Part shown: positions 17,738 through 26,171 of the stretch, in pieces | Layout of the letters: each line of letters starts with the position of its first letter | Position numbering within the stretch: position 1 is the first letter of the stretch | Assembly (NCBI RefSeq): GCF_017744655.1 | Contig: NZ_JAGIAW010000007.1 | Span: 1-64,000, forward strand | Direction: 5' to 3' | Length of the DNA stretch: 64,000 nt | From: Devosia sp. | GTDB lineage: Bacteria; Pseudomonadota; Alphaproteobacteria; Rhizobiales; Devosiaceae | Made by a program: the position numbers and the translations under genes | The notes under the pieces: model-generated | What the model was told of the DNA's origin: nothing | What the model saw: only the letters and a program-made list of their open reading frames with translations | The model's database searches: none

Positions 17738-17748
17738 TGCGCCGATAT

Positions 17749-17901
17749 TCTTCTCCCCATTGGGGAGAAGGTGGCGCGCAGCTCACCGAATTCGCATTTG
17801 CGAATTCGGTAGGGATGAGGGAAAGGCATTAGTTTTAAATTGAGAGCTACCCCTCACCGACTCGGCTTCGCCGAGCCACCTCTCCCCAATGGGGAGAGGA
17901 A
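17749..17901. repeat. Composite palindromic repeat
   Basis: The gap between 17737 and 17911 holds TTCTCCCCATTGGGGAGAA, an inner palindrome CCGAATTCGCATTTGCGAATTCGG, CGGCTTCGCCG, and CCTCTCCCCAATGGGGAGAGG. The first and last units are inverted copies of one another, so the segment resembles a small non-coding mobile palindrome of the MITE/REP type. Confidence 0.65.
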
Positions 17902-17910
17902 CAAGGAAGA

Positions 17911-19062
17911 CTAAGCCACCAATGCCTGCGGCACGGCTTCGGCGATAAACCCGCCGCCGAGTACCTCTGCCGTCTGGCTATCGTCAGCATAGAAGACGCA
18001 GGCCTGGCCGGGGGAAATGCCGTATTCGCCGGTGACGAGTGTCACAAAGACCTCGCCATTCTGCATCTGGATCACGGCCGGCTGGGGGCCGCGGGTGGAG
18101 CGGACTTTTACTTCCACCGGCGCGCCATTGCCGGCGCTGGCTTCAACGAGCGGGGTGGCGCCGAGCCAGTTGACGTCGCGCAGGCGCACCGTGTGCGTCT
18201 TGAGGGCTTCGCGGGGACCGACGATGACGCGGCCGCTGCGGTGGTCGAGTTTTACGACATAGAGCGGTTCGCCGGCGGCGACGCCCAGGCCCTTGCGCTG
18301 GCCGATGGTGTAATTGACGATGCCTTCATGGAGCCCAAGCACGCGCCCATCGAGATGCACGATCTCGCCCTGGGCCAGGGCCTCGGGGTGCATCTTGCGG
18401 ATGATATCGGCATACTTGCCCTGCGGCACGAAGCAGATGTCCTGGCTGTCGTGCTTCTCGGCAATTTCGAGGCCGAATTCGCGGGCCAGTTCACGCACGG
18501 CCGGCTTGCTCAGGCCGCCAAGCGGAAAGCGCAGGAAATCGAGCTGCTCTTGGGTGGTGGCGAAGAGGAAATAGGTCTGGTCGCGATCTGAATCGACCGG
18601 GCGGAAAAGCTGGCGACGACCATCTTCGAGAAGGCGCGTCTGCACATAGTGACCGGTGGCGAGGACATCGGCGCCGAGGTCGCGGGCAACGGTCATCAGG
18701 TCGACGAATTTCACCGACTGATTGCAGGCAATGCAGGGCACCGGGGTTTCGCCCTGCTGATAGGCATTGGCAAAAGGCTCGATCACCGAGGCCTTGAAGC
18801 GCTCTTCATAGTCGAGCACATAGTGCGGAATGCCGAGCTTGGCCGCGACGCGCCGGGCATCGTGGATATCCTGGCCGGCGCAGCACGCACCCTTGCGATG
18901 GGTGGCTTCGCCGTGATCGTAGAGCTGCAGGGTAACGCCGATGACTTCATAGCCCTCTCGGGCGAGTACACCGGCAACGACGGAGGAGTCGACGCCCCCG
19001 GACATGGCGACAACAACGCGCGTGTCCTCGGGACGCTTGGCGATATCAAGCGAATTCAACAT
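17911..19062 (-). CDS. mnmA: tRNA-specific 2-thiouridylase MnmA
   Basis: The enzyme thiolates U34 of tRNA-Lys, -Glu and -Gln in the cytosol. The 383-residue sequence shows the PP-loop MSGGVDSS (20-27), the CACHE-like region [19 protein letters not shown], the catalytic-Cys motif VPCIACNQ, the tRNA-binding loop ATGHYVQ, the second Cys in [14 protein letters not shown], and the C-terminal beta-barrel domain starting near [16 protein letters not shown]. Length is typical. It is transcribed away from fliK across a 283-bp gap and appears monocistronic. Confidence 0.95.
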   Translation of the reverse strand: MLNSLDIAKRPEDTRVVVAMSGGVDSSVVAGVLAREGYEVIGVTLQLYDHGEATHRKGACCAGQDIHDARRVAAKLGIPHYVLDYEERFKASVIEPFANAYQQGETPVPCIACNQSVKFVDLMTVARDLGADVLATGHYVQTRLLEDGRRQLFRPVDSDRDQTYFLFATTQEQLDFLRFPLGGLSKPAVRELAREFGLEIAEKHDSQDICFVPQGKYADIIRKMHPEALAQGEIVHLDGRVLGLHEGIVNYTIGQRKGLGVAAGEPLYVVKLDHRSGRVIVGPREALKTHTVRLRDVNWLGATPLVEASAGNGAPVEVKVRSTRGPQPAVIQMQNGEVFVTLVTGEYGISPGQACVFYADDSQTAEVLGGGFIAEAVPQALVA

Positions 19063-19288
19063 GTCTTTCCAATCCGGATGGGGTCAAGGGCCAACGGATA
19101 AGCGTGAGGTCGCCTCATACCGCCATTGGATAATTCTGGCAATTGCCCTGCCCGGCAGGAATTGCCGGGTTTGGGGCGAAACTGACCCAAAGGGCATCGG
19201 AGACCGACCGGACGGCATCGGGATGGGGTGGGGTGGAAACGTAGATATAGGTTTGAAAACAAAGAGACTTCAGGAGGAGGCAGGAACT

Positions 19289-19304
19289 TGGCAAGGCTCT
19301 TGCA
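19289..19304 (+). promoter_or_regulatory. Sigma-54-type promoter of fliK-flgD
   Basis: TGGCAAGGCTCTTGCA has GG at -24 and GC at -12 exactly 12 bases apart, matching the sigma-54 consensus TGGCAC-N5-TTGCA at most positions. It lies about 40 bp upstream of the fliK start, as expected for a late flagellar operon. The sigma-54 activator FlbD is encoded nearby (28307-29674). Confidence 0.6.
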
Positions 19305-19345
19305 TTGTCCGGCAGGAGTTCTTTCGTGTTTGAAGAGGCGCAACC

Positions 19346-20749
19346 GTGGCTTCACAACTGGCAAATCTTTTGGTCTCGGCCTTCGGCTCCGCCGCAAAGC
19401 CGGTGCAACCGCCCGTCAAATCCAACAATGACGACCAGTTCGCGCGCCTTCTCGACGCTCCGGCGGCTCCGGCCAAGCGCAATGACGCGCAGGCAGCGCA
19501 GAGCAGCGATAACAAGCCGGCAACGCCTGACGCTGCCCCCAAGGATGCGGCTGAAACGACCGAGACCGCAGCCGCCGCGCCGGCAGAGACGGAAACCGAG
19601 GACGACAGCACCGAAGATACCGGCACGACCTCGCTGGCCGATACGCTGCTGGCAGCACTTGCCGCGCTGGGTCTGACGACCGAAGGGGCAACCGATGGCG
19701 AAGCCGGCGAGGGCGATCTCGTCGACGCCGCGGCGCTTTCCGATATCAAGGACGCGATCGGCGAGCTCTCGCAACTGCTGGGTATGGATGTGAAGACGCT
19801 CATGCAGCAACTAGCCGCCCTCGCCAAAGGCGTTGCGGCGGAAGGCGGCGGCGAGGCGGAACTGGCGGCCAAACTCAATGGCTGGCTCGGCGAGCGCCTG
19901 GGCGCGGCCGGCCTGACACTCGACGCCAATGCCGAGGCGAGCCTTGCCAAGCTGATGGACGGGCTCGGCGAATTTGCCAAGGCCATCCCGGCCGAGCCGG
20001 AGCTGGCTTCGGCTCAGCTCAAGATGCCTGAACCGGTGCTGGCGCCGAAAACGGCCGCGCCCGAGCCGAAGGTCGAGGTCAGCGAACCCGAACTCAAGGT
20101 CGAGCCGCAAAGTCTCGAGCGCAAGGCCGACGCCAAGCCGGCCGAGCCAGAGAACAAGGGCCAGAATACGCAGGCCCATACTGCCCGCCCCAATGGCGGC
20201 CAGGACAATAACCTCAACCTGACGCCGACCGCGCCCGCCGCAGCGCAGGCGGATGCGCCGCAGCAGGTCGACGCTGCGACGACCCCGCGCGTGGTGCAGA
20301 CTGGTTATCAGACAAGCCAGCAGCAATTGAACCTGCCGCAGATCGCCTTCGAGCTGTCGCGCCAGGTGGGCGATGGCAATACGCGCTTCCAGATCCGGCT
20401 CGATCCGGCGGAACTGGGCCGTATCGACGTCAAACTCGACATCGACAAGAGCGGCCAGGTGCATGCGCGGCTGACGGTCGAAAAGGCCGAAACGCTCGAC
20501 CTGATGCAGCGTGACCAGCGCGCGCTGGAAAAGGCGCTGCAGCAGGCTGGCCTCGATCAGAGCAAAACCAATCTCGAATTCTCGCTCAAGCAAAACCCCT
20601 TCGCCGGTGATCAGAACCAGCGTTCGGGCGAGGAGCGAAGCGGGTCGGGCAGCGGCCAGGATAGCCAAGAGGAAACAGAAGTTTCCGCCCCCGCCATCAC
20701 CCTTTATCGCGGCGCGCTCCAGGCGAGCGGCCTCAATATCCTGGCATAA
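19346..20749 (+). CDS. fliK: Flagellar hook-length control protein FliK
   Basis: This 467-residue protein measures hook length and switches the export apparatus from rod/hook to filament substrates. The N-terminal two thirds are low-complexity, Ala/Glu/Pro-rich and variable. The C-terminal domain (about 330-430) carries the conserved Flg_hook pattern RFQIRLDPAELGRIDVKLDI, HARLTVEKAETLDLMQRDQRALEKAL and LEFSLKQ. It starts with GTG behind a GAGG. It has no N-terminal signal peptide, consistent with type III export. FlgD follows after 12 bp, so the two form an operon behind the sigma-54-type promoter at 19289. Confidence 0.9.
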   Translation: MASQLANLLVSAFGSAAKPVQPPVKSNNDDQFARLLDAPAAPAKRNDAQAAQSSDNKPATPDAAPKDAAETTETAAAAPAETETEDDSTEDTGTTSLADTLLAALAALGLTTEGATDGEAGEGDLVDAAALSDIKDAIGELSQLLGMDVKTLMQQLAALAKGVAAEGGGEAELAAKLNGWLGERLGAAGLTLDANAEASLAKLMDGLGEFAKAIPAEPELASAQLKMPEPVLAPKTAAPEPKVEVSEPELKVEPQSLERKADAKPAEPENKGQNTQAHTARPNGGQDNNLNLTPTAPAAAQADAPQQVDAATTPRVVQTGYQTSQQQLNLPQIAFELSRQVGDGNTRFQIRLDPAELGRIDVKLDIDKSGQVHARLTVEKAETLDLMQRDQRALEKALQQAGLDQSKTNLEFSLKQNPFAGDQNQRSGEERSGSGSGQDSQEETEVSAPAITLYRGALQASGLNILA

Positions 20750-20761
20750 GGACGTTTCACC

Positions 20762-21463
20762 ATGGTCGACGGCGTTTCCGGTTCGTCCTCAGCAAATAAC
20801 AGCTCGCTCGCCGGCTCACGCCAGACGATCGCGCAGAACTTTGACACTTTCCTGTCGATCCTGACCACGCAGCTCAAGAACCAGAACCCGCTCGACCCGC
20901 TGGATACCAATCAGTTCACCCAGCAGCTCGTGCAGTTCACCGGTGTCGAGCAGCAGCTCAAGACCAATACGTTCCTTGAAAGCCTGCTCGCTTCGACGCA
21001 GACGGCGGGCCGCATGGACGCCGTGGGCTATATCGGCAAGCAGGTCACGATCACCGGCAAGACCACGCAGCTGAGCGGTACTCACGCCATGTGGGGCTAC
21101 AAGGCCGAGGCGAACGTCGCCAATGCCAACATCACGATCAAGAACGCTTCGGGCGATGTGGTCTATACTCAAAACGGCTCGCTCAACATGGGCGACGGCG
21201 TCTTTACCTGGGACGGTATTTCCAGCGACGGCCAGCCGCAGCCGGACGGCCTCTATACGATGACCATCGAAGGCACGAACCTGTCGGGCAAACCGGTCAA
21301 GGTTACGACGTCCGCCATCGGCATCGTCAGCGCCGTCGACTTCTCGAGCGGCCAGCCCATGGTGACCGTCGGCGCTGCCAAGGTGCCGCTGAGCGACGTT
21401 TCGGAAGTGCGTATCCCGGACGCACCGACCACGCCCGGCAAGGACGACGAAACCAAGGCTTGA
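20762..21463 (+). CDS. flgD: Flagellar hook assembly (cap) protein FlgD
   Basis: The 233-residue protein caps the growing hook and allows FlgE subunits to add. The N-terminal segment QNFDTFLSILTTQLKNQNPLDPLDTNQFTQQLVQFTGVEQQLKTN (about 24-70) is the FlgD signature and export region. The C-terminal part has the FlgD Ig-like and tudor-like domains (WGYKAEANVANANITIKN, then FTWDGISSDGQPQPDGLYTMTIEG). It is 12 bp downstream of fliK, a common pairing in Hyphomicrobiales. The tail after about residue 215 is polar and short. Confidence 0.95.
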   Translation: MVDGVSGSSSANNSSLAGSRQTIAQNFDTFLSILTTQLKNQNPLDPLDTNQFTQQLVQFTGVEQQLKTNTFLESLLASTQTAGRMDAVGYIGKQVTITGKTTQLSGTHAMWGYKAEANVANANITIKNASGDVVYTQNGSLNMGDGVFTWDGISSDGQPQPDGLYTMTIEGTNLSGKPVKVTTSAIGIVSAVDFSSGQPMVTVGAAKVPLSDVSEVRIPDAPTTPGKDDETKA

Positions 21464-21494
21464 TGCATGGTGTCGCGGGGCCGGCGCATGAGCG

Positions 21495-22418
21495 TCAGGC
21501 CTCCGCGCTAAGCCCAATTCCGGCCAATTGTTCGGAGACCTGCCAGAGGCGCCGGGCGACGACTTCATCCGTCGCTTGCTTTGGAACCTTCGAGAGGGTC
21601 GGATAGCCACGGATTTCGCCAAGCGCATGCGGGCCGTAATAGGCGCCCGGCACCGCGGCAGGCGATGTTGCGGCATAAAGGGTTGGCAAGGCGCCCTGCG
21701 CCGCCGGCTGGAACATGAACCACATGAACGAGCGCGCCGCGCTCATCAGGCTGCCCCGGCCCGGCGCATTGTGCAAAAGCTCGGTGCGGGAAACGCCGGG
21801 ATGGGCCGCAAGGCTCGTGACGCCCCAACCCTCGGCCATGCTTTTGCGCTGCAATTCGAAAGCGAACATCAGGCAGGCGAGCTTGGATTGGCTGTAGGCC
21901 TGCATGGGGATATAGGTCTTGCGACTTTGCAGGTCATCGAAATCGAGCTTTCCCTGGCGGGCCGCGATGCTGGAGAGGGTGACGACGCGAGCGTCCTTCC
22001 CGCCCCGCAGGAGCGGCAGCAGATGAGCCGTGAGTGCGAAATGTCCGAGATAATTGGTACCGAACTGCAGCTCGAAACCATCCGCAGTCTCCTGCCGCTC
22101 TGGCGGCACCATGACGCCGGCATTGTTGACGAGAAGATCGAGGCCATCCAACTGGCCATTGAGGCGCGTGGCGAAGTTTTCGACGGACTTGAGGCTGGCG
22201 AGATCGAGCTGTTCGAAGCGGACTTTGGCGGCCGGGACAGCCTCACGAATTCCGGCGACAGCGTCCACACCCTTTTGTGGGTTGCGCCCGGCGATGATGA
22301 CATCGGCGCCCGACCGCGCCAGCGCCAAGGCGTCCTCGTAGCCCAAACCGCCCGTGCCGGTAATAACAGCCGACCGGCCCCGTTGCGGCGGCATATCCGT
22401 TGCAGTCCACTTGTCCAT
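21495..22418 (-). CDS. SDR-family oxidoreductase
   Basis: The 307-residue protein is a short-chain dehydrogenase. The nucleotide-binding motif reads TGTGGLGY (about 20-27), close to the classic TGxxGxG. NNAGVMVP follows, and the catalytic YSQSK (Tyr-xxx-Lys) lies at about 176-180. The C-terminal HPGVSRTELL pattern is typical of retinol-dehydrogenase/WW-oxidoreductase-like members, so the substrate is not predictable. It is divergent from a TetR gene, and the shared region holds two palindromic operators, so it is probably repressed by that TetR protein. Confidence 0.85.
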   Translation of the reverse strand: MDKWTATDMPPQRGRSAVITGTGGLGYEDALALARSGADVIIAGRNPQKGVDAVAGIREAVPAAKVRFEQLDLASLKSVENFATRLNGQLDGLDLLVNNAGVMVPPERQETADGFELQFGTNYLGHFALTAHLLPLLRGGKDARVVTLSSIAARQGKLDFDDLQSRKTYIPMQAYSQSKLACLMFAFELQRKSMAEGWGVTSLAAHPGVSRTELLHNAPGRGSLMSAARSFMWFMFQPAAQGALPTLYAATSPAAVPGAYYGPHALGEIRGYPTLSKVPKQATDEVVARRLWQVSEQLAGIGLSAEA

Positions 22419-22442
22419 CGCCTATGTCCTTCCCGACATTCA

Positions 22443-22479
22443 TGCACTCAGTGCAAAAATATATATTGCACCGGGTGCA
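22443..22479. promoter_or_regulatory. Paired TetR-type operators
   Basis: TGCACTCAGTGCA (22443-22455) and TGCACCGGGTGCA (22467-22479) share the design TGCAC-N3-GTGCA, with centres 24 bp apart, just over two helical turns. They lie in the 83-bp gap between the divergent SDR and TetR genes and flank an AT-rich ATATATATT stretch usable as a -10 region. Confidence 0.65.
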
Positions 22480-22501
22480 TAAATTTCAAGGGGTGTGCCC
22501 G

Positions 22502-23095
22502 ATGACGGCGACAAGCGACGAAAGCGTGCGGGACAAAAAGCGCCGGGAGACCCGACAACGCATTGTGGATGCGGGCCTAAAACTCTTTGCCGGCAATGGC
22601 TATGAGGCGACGACGCTGGATGCCATTGCCGCTGAAGCCGGCATTTCGCGGCGGACCTTCTTTCACTATTTCAAGTCCAAGGACGAAATCCTGATCTCGC
22701 TGCAGGCGGGCCTTGGGGAACAGCTGTCGACGGCGATCCGGGCCCAGCCCAGGGACCGGCGGCCGCTGCCGGCCCTGCGCGACGCCATGCTGGGCATGGT
22801 GGCTCCATATTCGCCGAAGAGCCTTCTGGCCATCGACAGGATGATGCGATCGAGCGAGACGGTGCAGGCGCGCAAGCAGGCAAGCTATATCCGCGACGAA
22901 GCCACGGTTTTCGCCGCCCTTAAAGCCCATTGGCCGCACGAGCCGGAAACGCAGATGCGGCTTCTCGCCGCTTTTGCCATCGGGGCGGTTCGTCTCTCGC
23001 TCGACACGTTCAGCCGCGAAGAAGGAAGACGCCCGCTGGCGGCGCTGCTGGCGGAAAGCTTCGACGCGCTGGGGCAACTGGCCCAACAGACATGA
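22502..23095 (+). CDS. TetR-family transcriptional regulator
   Basis: The 197-residue regulator has an N-terminal TetR helix-turn-helix domain (about 13-59: RRETRQRIVDAGLKLFAGNGYEATTLDAIAAEAGISRRTFFHYFKSKDEI) and an all-helical ligand domain. The start at 22502 (MTATSDES) is favoured by its position after the operators; upstream in-frame sequence would run through them. It is divergent from the SDR gene and probably autoregulated through the two palindromes between them. The ligand is unknown. Confidence 0.88.
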   Translation: MTATSDESVRDKKRRETRQRIVDAGLKLFAGNGYEATTLDAIAAEAGISRRTFFHYFKSKDEILISLQAGLGEQLSTAIRAQPRDRRPLPALRDAMLGMVAPYSPKSLLAIDRMMRSSETVQARKQASYIRDEATVFAALKAHWPHEPETQMRLLAAFAIGAVRLSLDTFSREEGRRPLAALLAESFDALGQLAQQT

Positions 23096-23159
23096 AGTCC
23101 CCATGACGGATCAATTGATTGATTTTCCGTCGTAATCTTAACTGGTTGTAAGTTTCCCT

Positions 23160-23174
23160 TTAGCGGTATCTTAA
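23160..23174 (+). promoter_or_regulatory. Candidate CtrA-binding site upstream of sciP
   Basis: TTAG-N7-TTAA occurs at 23160-23174, one mismatch from the CtrA consensus TTAA-N7-TTAA. A weaker element, TTAA-N7-TAAG, lies at 23138-23152. CtrA directly controls sciP in Caulobacter, so the placement is sensible, but no binding is shown here. Confidence 0.45.
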
Positions 23175-23225
23175 GGTCACCGTCCTACTCTCTTGGTCAT
23201 ATGGTCAGGTTGAGTAGAGAGTAAA

Positions 23226-23504
23226 ATGACCGTACAGATGCGTCCTCGCGTAAAGTACGTTATCGGTCCGGACGGTAGCCCGCTCACCATTGCGGATCTA
23301 CCTCCCGCCAATACCCGTCGTTGGGTAATTCGCCGCAAGGCGGAAGTCGTTGCCGCCGTGCGTGGTGGCCTTCTAAGCCTCGAAGAGGCTTGTGAACGCT
23401 ATACGCTGAGCGTCGATGAATTTCTTAACTGGCAGGCTGCCATCGACAAGCATGGCCTTGCCGGATTGCGGACAACCTGGATTCAGCACTACCGAGAAGG
23501 CTGA
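23226..23504 (+). CDS. sciP: CtrA inhibitor SciP (DUF1153)
   Basis: In Caulobacter SciP is a small helix-turn-helix protein that binds CtrA at target promoters and blocks recruitment of RNA polymerase, mainly in swarmer cells. The 92-residue sequence is the full family length, with conserved blocks KYVIGPDGSPLTIADLPP, NTRRWVIRRKAEVVAAV, and the helix-turn-helix LLSLEEACERYTLSVDEFLNWQ. It lies between the fliK-flgD and fliF flagellar groups, about 14 kb from ctrA. A candidate CtrA box lies 50 bp upstream and a terminator follows, so it is a monocistronic gene. Confidence 0.95.
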   Translation: MTVQMRPRVKYVIGPDGSPLTIADLPPANTRRWVIRRKAEVVAAVRGGLLSLEEACERYTLSVDEFLNWQAAIDKHGLAGLRTTWIQHYREG

Positions 23505-23527
23505 CATCCCGGTCATGACGATTGCGT

Positions 23528-23560
23528 AGCCCCCACGGCCCGAGGCCATGGGGGTTTTGC
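23528..23560 (+). terminator. Intrinsic terminator of sciP
   Basis: A GC-rich stem formed by CCCCCACGGCC and GGCCATGGGGG is followed by TTTT, 25 bp after the sciP stop. Confidence 0.8.
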
Positions 23561-23611
23561 GCATTTAAGGTCAGCACCTGGCTAAGGACCCAAGTTTTCG
23601 ACTCTCGCCCG

Positions 23612-23701
23612 CCATCCCCGCGAAAAAGCGGAAGTCCGCTTTTCGCGGCGAAAGCGGGGATCTCGTTTCAAAACAGGGATCCCGCTTTCGCGGGAATGAC
23701 A
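23612..23701. repeat. REP-like palindromic repeat (family of 9495-9559)
   Basis: The segment begins CCATCCCCGCG and ends CTTTCGCGGGAATGACA, with AGCGGGGATCTCGTTTCAAAA inside. The 3' half is nearly the same as the inverted unit at 9495-9559, and an internal duplication has lengthened the 5' arm. Confidence 0.7.
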
Positions 23702-23741
23702 CCGCGGGTTGGGTGACCCTGAGCGCTAAAAAGCCTAAAAA

Positions 23742-24362
23742 CTAGACCATATCGTCCGGCATCCAGCGGGCACCCGCGGGACGCTGCTTCAGCCGTTCGT
23801 AATAGGCCTGCACATGCGGCATGGGCTTGTGATCGAAGGGCACGATGAACCAGCGGTGGATCGAAAGCCCCAGGACGATGTCGGCAATGGTGAAGTCGTC
23901 GCCGGCGATGAAGGCGTTCCCCTTCCTGAGTTCCGCCTCTAGTAGGTCCATTCGCGCTGTCCAGGTAGCGATTGATTCGGCAATTTTTGCCGGGTCGTCA
24001 TATCCCGTACGCTTTCGGACCAAAGCGTTGAGTGCGTAGCCCCAAGGCGGATTAAGCTCGGTCGCCTGCCATGTGAACCATTGCAGCGCGAAGCCGAGGG
24101 CCCGCGGCGCCTCGGGAAGCAGGGCGGAACGGGTCTGGGCGAGGTAGACTAGGATGGCATTGCTCTCCCAAATCGCGCTTCCATCGTCCTCGATAAAGAC
24201 CGGAATCTGTGCATTGGGATTAAGAGCCAGAAACGCGGGGTCATTGGGGTCACGCAGCGGCAGGCCCCAATCCTCGCGTTCATAGGAAATTCCCAATTCG
24301 TCCAGTGCCCACAGCACTTTACGCACATTGATCGAGGTCACGCGGCCAAGAACCCGAACCAT
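23742..24362 (-). CDS. Glutathione S-transferase family protein
   Basis: The 206-residue protein has a thioredoxin-like N-terminal domain (residues 1-80: RVLGRVTSINVRKVLWALDELGISYERED) with the NPNAQIPVFIEDDGSAIWESNAILVYLAQ glutathione-site segment, and a helical C-terminal domain containing FTIADIVLGLSIHRWF. The SINVRK motif, with a Ser as the possible thiol-activating residue, places it in the bacterial theta/beta-like group. It is convergent with sciP across a repeat and divergent from fliF. The substrate is unknown. Confidence 0.87.
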   Translation of the reverse strand: MVRVLGRVTSINVRKVLWALDELGISYEREDWGLPLRDPNDPAFLALNPNAQIPVFIEDDGSAIWESNAILVYLAQTRSALLPEAPRALGFALQWFTWQATELNPPWGYALNALVRKRTGYDDPAKIAESIATWTARMDLLEAELRKGNAFIAGDDFTIADIVLGLSIHRWFIVPFDHKPMPHVQAYYERLKQRPAGARWMPDDMV

Positions 24363-24421
24363 TTTTCACTCCCGAATCTAGTAGGCAGTTTTTGCCTGAT
24401 TTTTCGTTTTGGTTCGAGTGG

Positions 24422-24438
24422 TTAAGAGATTGTTTACC
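24422..24438 (+). promoter_or_regulatory. Candidate CtrA box upstream of fliF
   Basis: TTAA-N7-TTTACC spans 24422-24438, one mismatch from TTAA-N7-TTAACC. It lies about 75 bp upstream of the fliF GTG start. In Caulobacter the fliF operon is a class II operon activated by CtrA, so the site is well placed. Binding is not shown. Confidence 0.5.
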
Positions 24439-24512
24439 ATCTGATGGGTAATTTTTGCCCAGCGGTCGACGGGGGCTCCGACGATTGCACTTGACCAAAC
24501 TCGAGTGGCAGC

Positions 24513-26165
24513 GTGGAAAGTCTAACTACTCTCATCAACCGCATCGGCATGCCGCGCCTGGCCGCCATGGCGACGGTCGCCGTCCTGATCATGGGCTTCT
24601 TCGTCTTCCTGATGATGCGGGCCCAGACGCCAAACCTATCCCCGCTCTATAGCGGGCTCAGCCTCGAAGACTCTTCGGCCATCATCTCCCAGCTCGAAAC
24701 GGCCAATGTGCCCTACGAACTGCGCGGCGATGGCGACACCATTCTCGTGCCGCGCGACCAGATCACCACGCTGCGCATGAACCTGGCCGGCGAAGGCCTG
24801 CCCACGCGCGGCCAAGTCGGCTACGAAATCTTCGACCAGCAATCGACCCTGGGTGCCACGAGCTTTGTCCAGAACATCAACAATGTTCGCGCCCTCGAAG
24901 GCGAACTGGCCCGCACCATTTCCTCGCTCTCGCGCATCAAGGGTGCGCGTGTCCACCTCGTCCTGCCCGAGCGCGAACTTTTCCGCCGCGAGCGCAAGGA
25001 CCCATCAGCTTCAATCGTTCTTTCCGTGCGCGGCGCGCTCTCGAACGGCGAAATCCGCGCTATCCAGCACCTCGTGGCTTCGGCCATCGAAGGCCTGAGC
25101 CCCCAGCGCGTATCGATCGTCGACGATGCCGGTAACCTCTTGGCTTCGGGCACCGAAGACGATGGTCTCGGCGCCATGTCGGGCCAGGCCGAGGAGCGCT
25201 CCCTCGCCTTCGAAAATCGTCTGCGCACCCGTGTGGAAGACATGCTGGCCAATGTAGTCGGCGCCGGCCGGGCCCGCGTCGAAATCTCGGCCGAGATGGA
25301 TTTCAACCGCTCGACGGTGACCGAGGAAACCTTCGATCCCGAAGGCCAGGTGGTCCGCTCGACCCAGACCCGCGAAGCCCAGAACCAGTCCGGCGCTGCG
25401 GCCGGCCAGGTGACCGTCGCCAATGAACTGCCGGGGGCCAGCGGCAATGGCGCGAGCAATGGCAATACCGAACAGGGCAATTCGACCGAGGAAGTCGTCA
25501 ACTACGAGATTTCCAAGAAGACCCAGACGGCCGTGACCGAAGCGGGCGCATTGAAGCGCCTGTCGGTGGCCGTGGTTGTCGATGGCACCTATGCCGACGA
25601 CGGCGCGGGCAATATGACCTATACCGCCCGTTCCGCCGACGAGATCGCCCAGATCCTGACGCTGGTCCGCTCGGCTGTGGGTTACTCGGCAGAACGCGGC
25701 GACAATGTCGAAGTCGTCAACATGCAGTTTGCCGAGCGTCCGGAACTGGCGCCGCCCGGTACCGACCAGCAGGGCGGCCTCCTCGACTTCACCCGCGACG
25801 ACCTGATGAATGGCGCGGAAATGGCCGTGACCCTGCTCATCGCCCTCGCCCTCCTGTTCTTCGTGCTGCGTCCGCTCTTGAAGAAGGTGATCAGCCCCGA
25901 ACCTGCACCGCTGGCCCTGCCGGCCGCGGTGGAACTGGGCCAGGGCACGACGCTCGATGCCGAAGGCAATGTCATCAGCAACGACAATGGCGAGCCGATG
26001 AGCGATGCGGCTCGGGCGGCTCTCGCCAACCACGACTGGATCGAAGACGCCAAGGCGCTGGGCGAGCAGCAGCTTCAGCAGCTCAAGTCCGTCGGTTCGC
26101 TCGTCGAAGAAAACCCCAAGCAGGCAGCGCTGATCGTGCGCGGCTGGCTCTCCAACGCAGCGTGA
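24513..26165 (+). CDS. fliF: Flagellar MS-ring protein FliF
   Basis: This 550-residue protein forms the MS ring in the inner membrane that nucleates the basal body. It has an N-terminal membrane helix (about 15-36, AAMATVAVLIMGFFVFLMM), ring-building motifs (PLYSGLSLEDSSAIISQLE; VHLVLPERELFRRERKDPSASIVLSV), a Gly/Asn-rich periplasmic loop near 305-325, a second helix (about 430-450, AEMAVTLLIALALLFFVLRPLL) and a cytoplasmic FliG-binding tail. It starts with GTG. It is the first gene of fliF-fliG-fliH-fliN-flbD, the same order as in Caulobacter, behind a candidate CtrA box. Confidence 0.96.
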   Translation: MESLTTLINRIGMPRLAAMATVAVLIMGFFVFLMMRAQTPNLSPLYSGLSLEDSSAIISQLETANVPYELRGDGDTILVPRDQITTLRMNLAGEGLPTRGQVGYEIFDQQSTLGATSFVQNINNVRALEGELARTISSLSRIKGARVHLVLPERELFRRERKDPSASIVLSVRGALSNGEIRAIQHLVASAIEGLSPQRVSIVDDAGNLLASGTEDDGLGAMSGQAEERSLAFENRLRTRVEDMLANVVGAGRARVEISAEMDFNRSTVTEETFDPEGQVVRSTQTREAQNQSGAAAGQVTVANELPGASGNGASNGNTEQGNSTEEVVNYEISKKTQTAVTEAGALKRLSVAVVVDGTYADDGAGNMTYTARSADEIAQILTLVRSAVGYSAERGDNVEVVNMQFAERPELAPPGTDQQGGLLDFTRDDLMNGAEMAVTLLIALALLFFVLRPLLKKVISPEPAPLALPAAVELGQGTTLDAEGNVISNDNGEPMSDAARAALANHDWIEDAKALGEQQLQQLKSVGSLVEENPKQAALIVRGWLSNAA

Positions 26166-26171
26166 TCTGAC

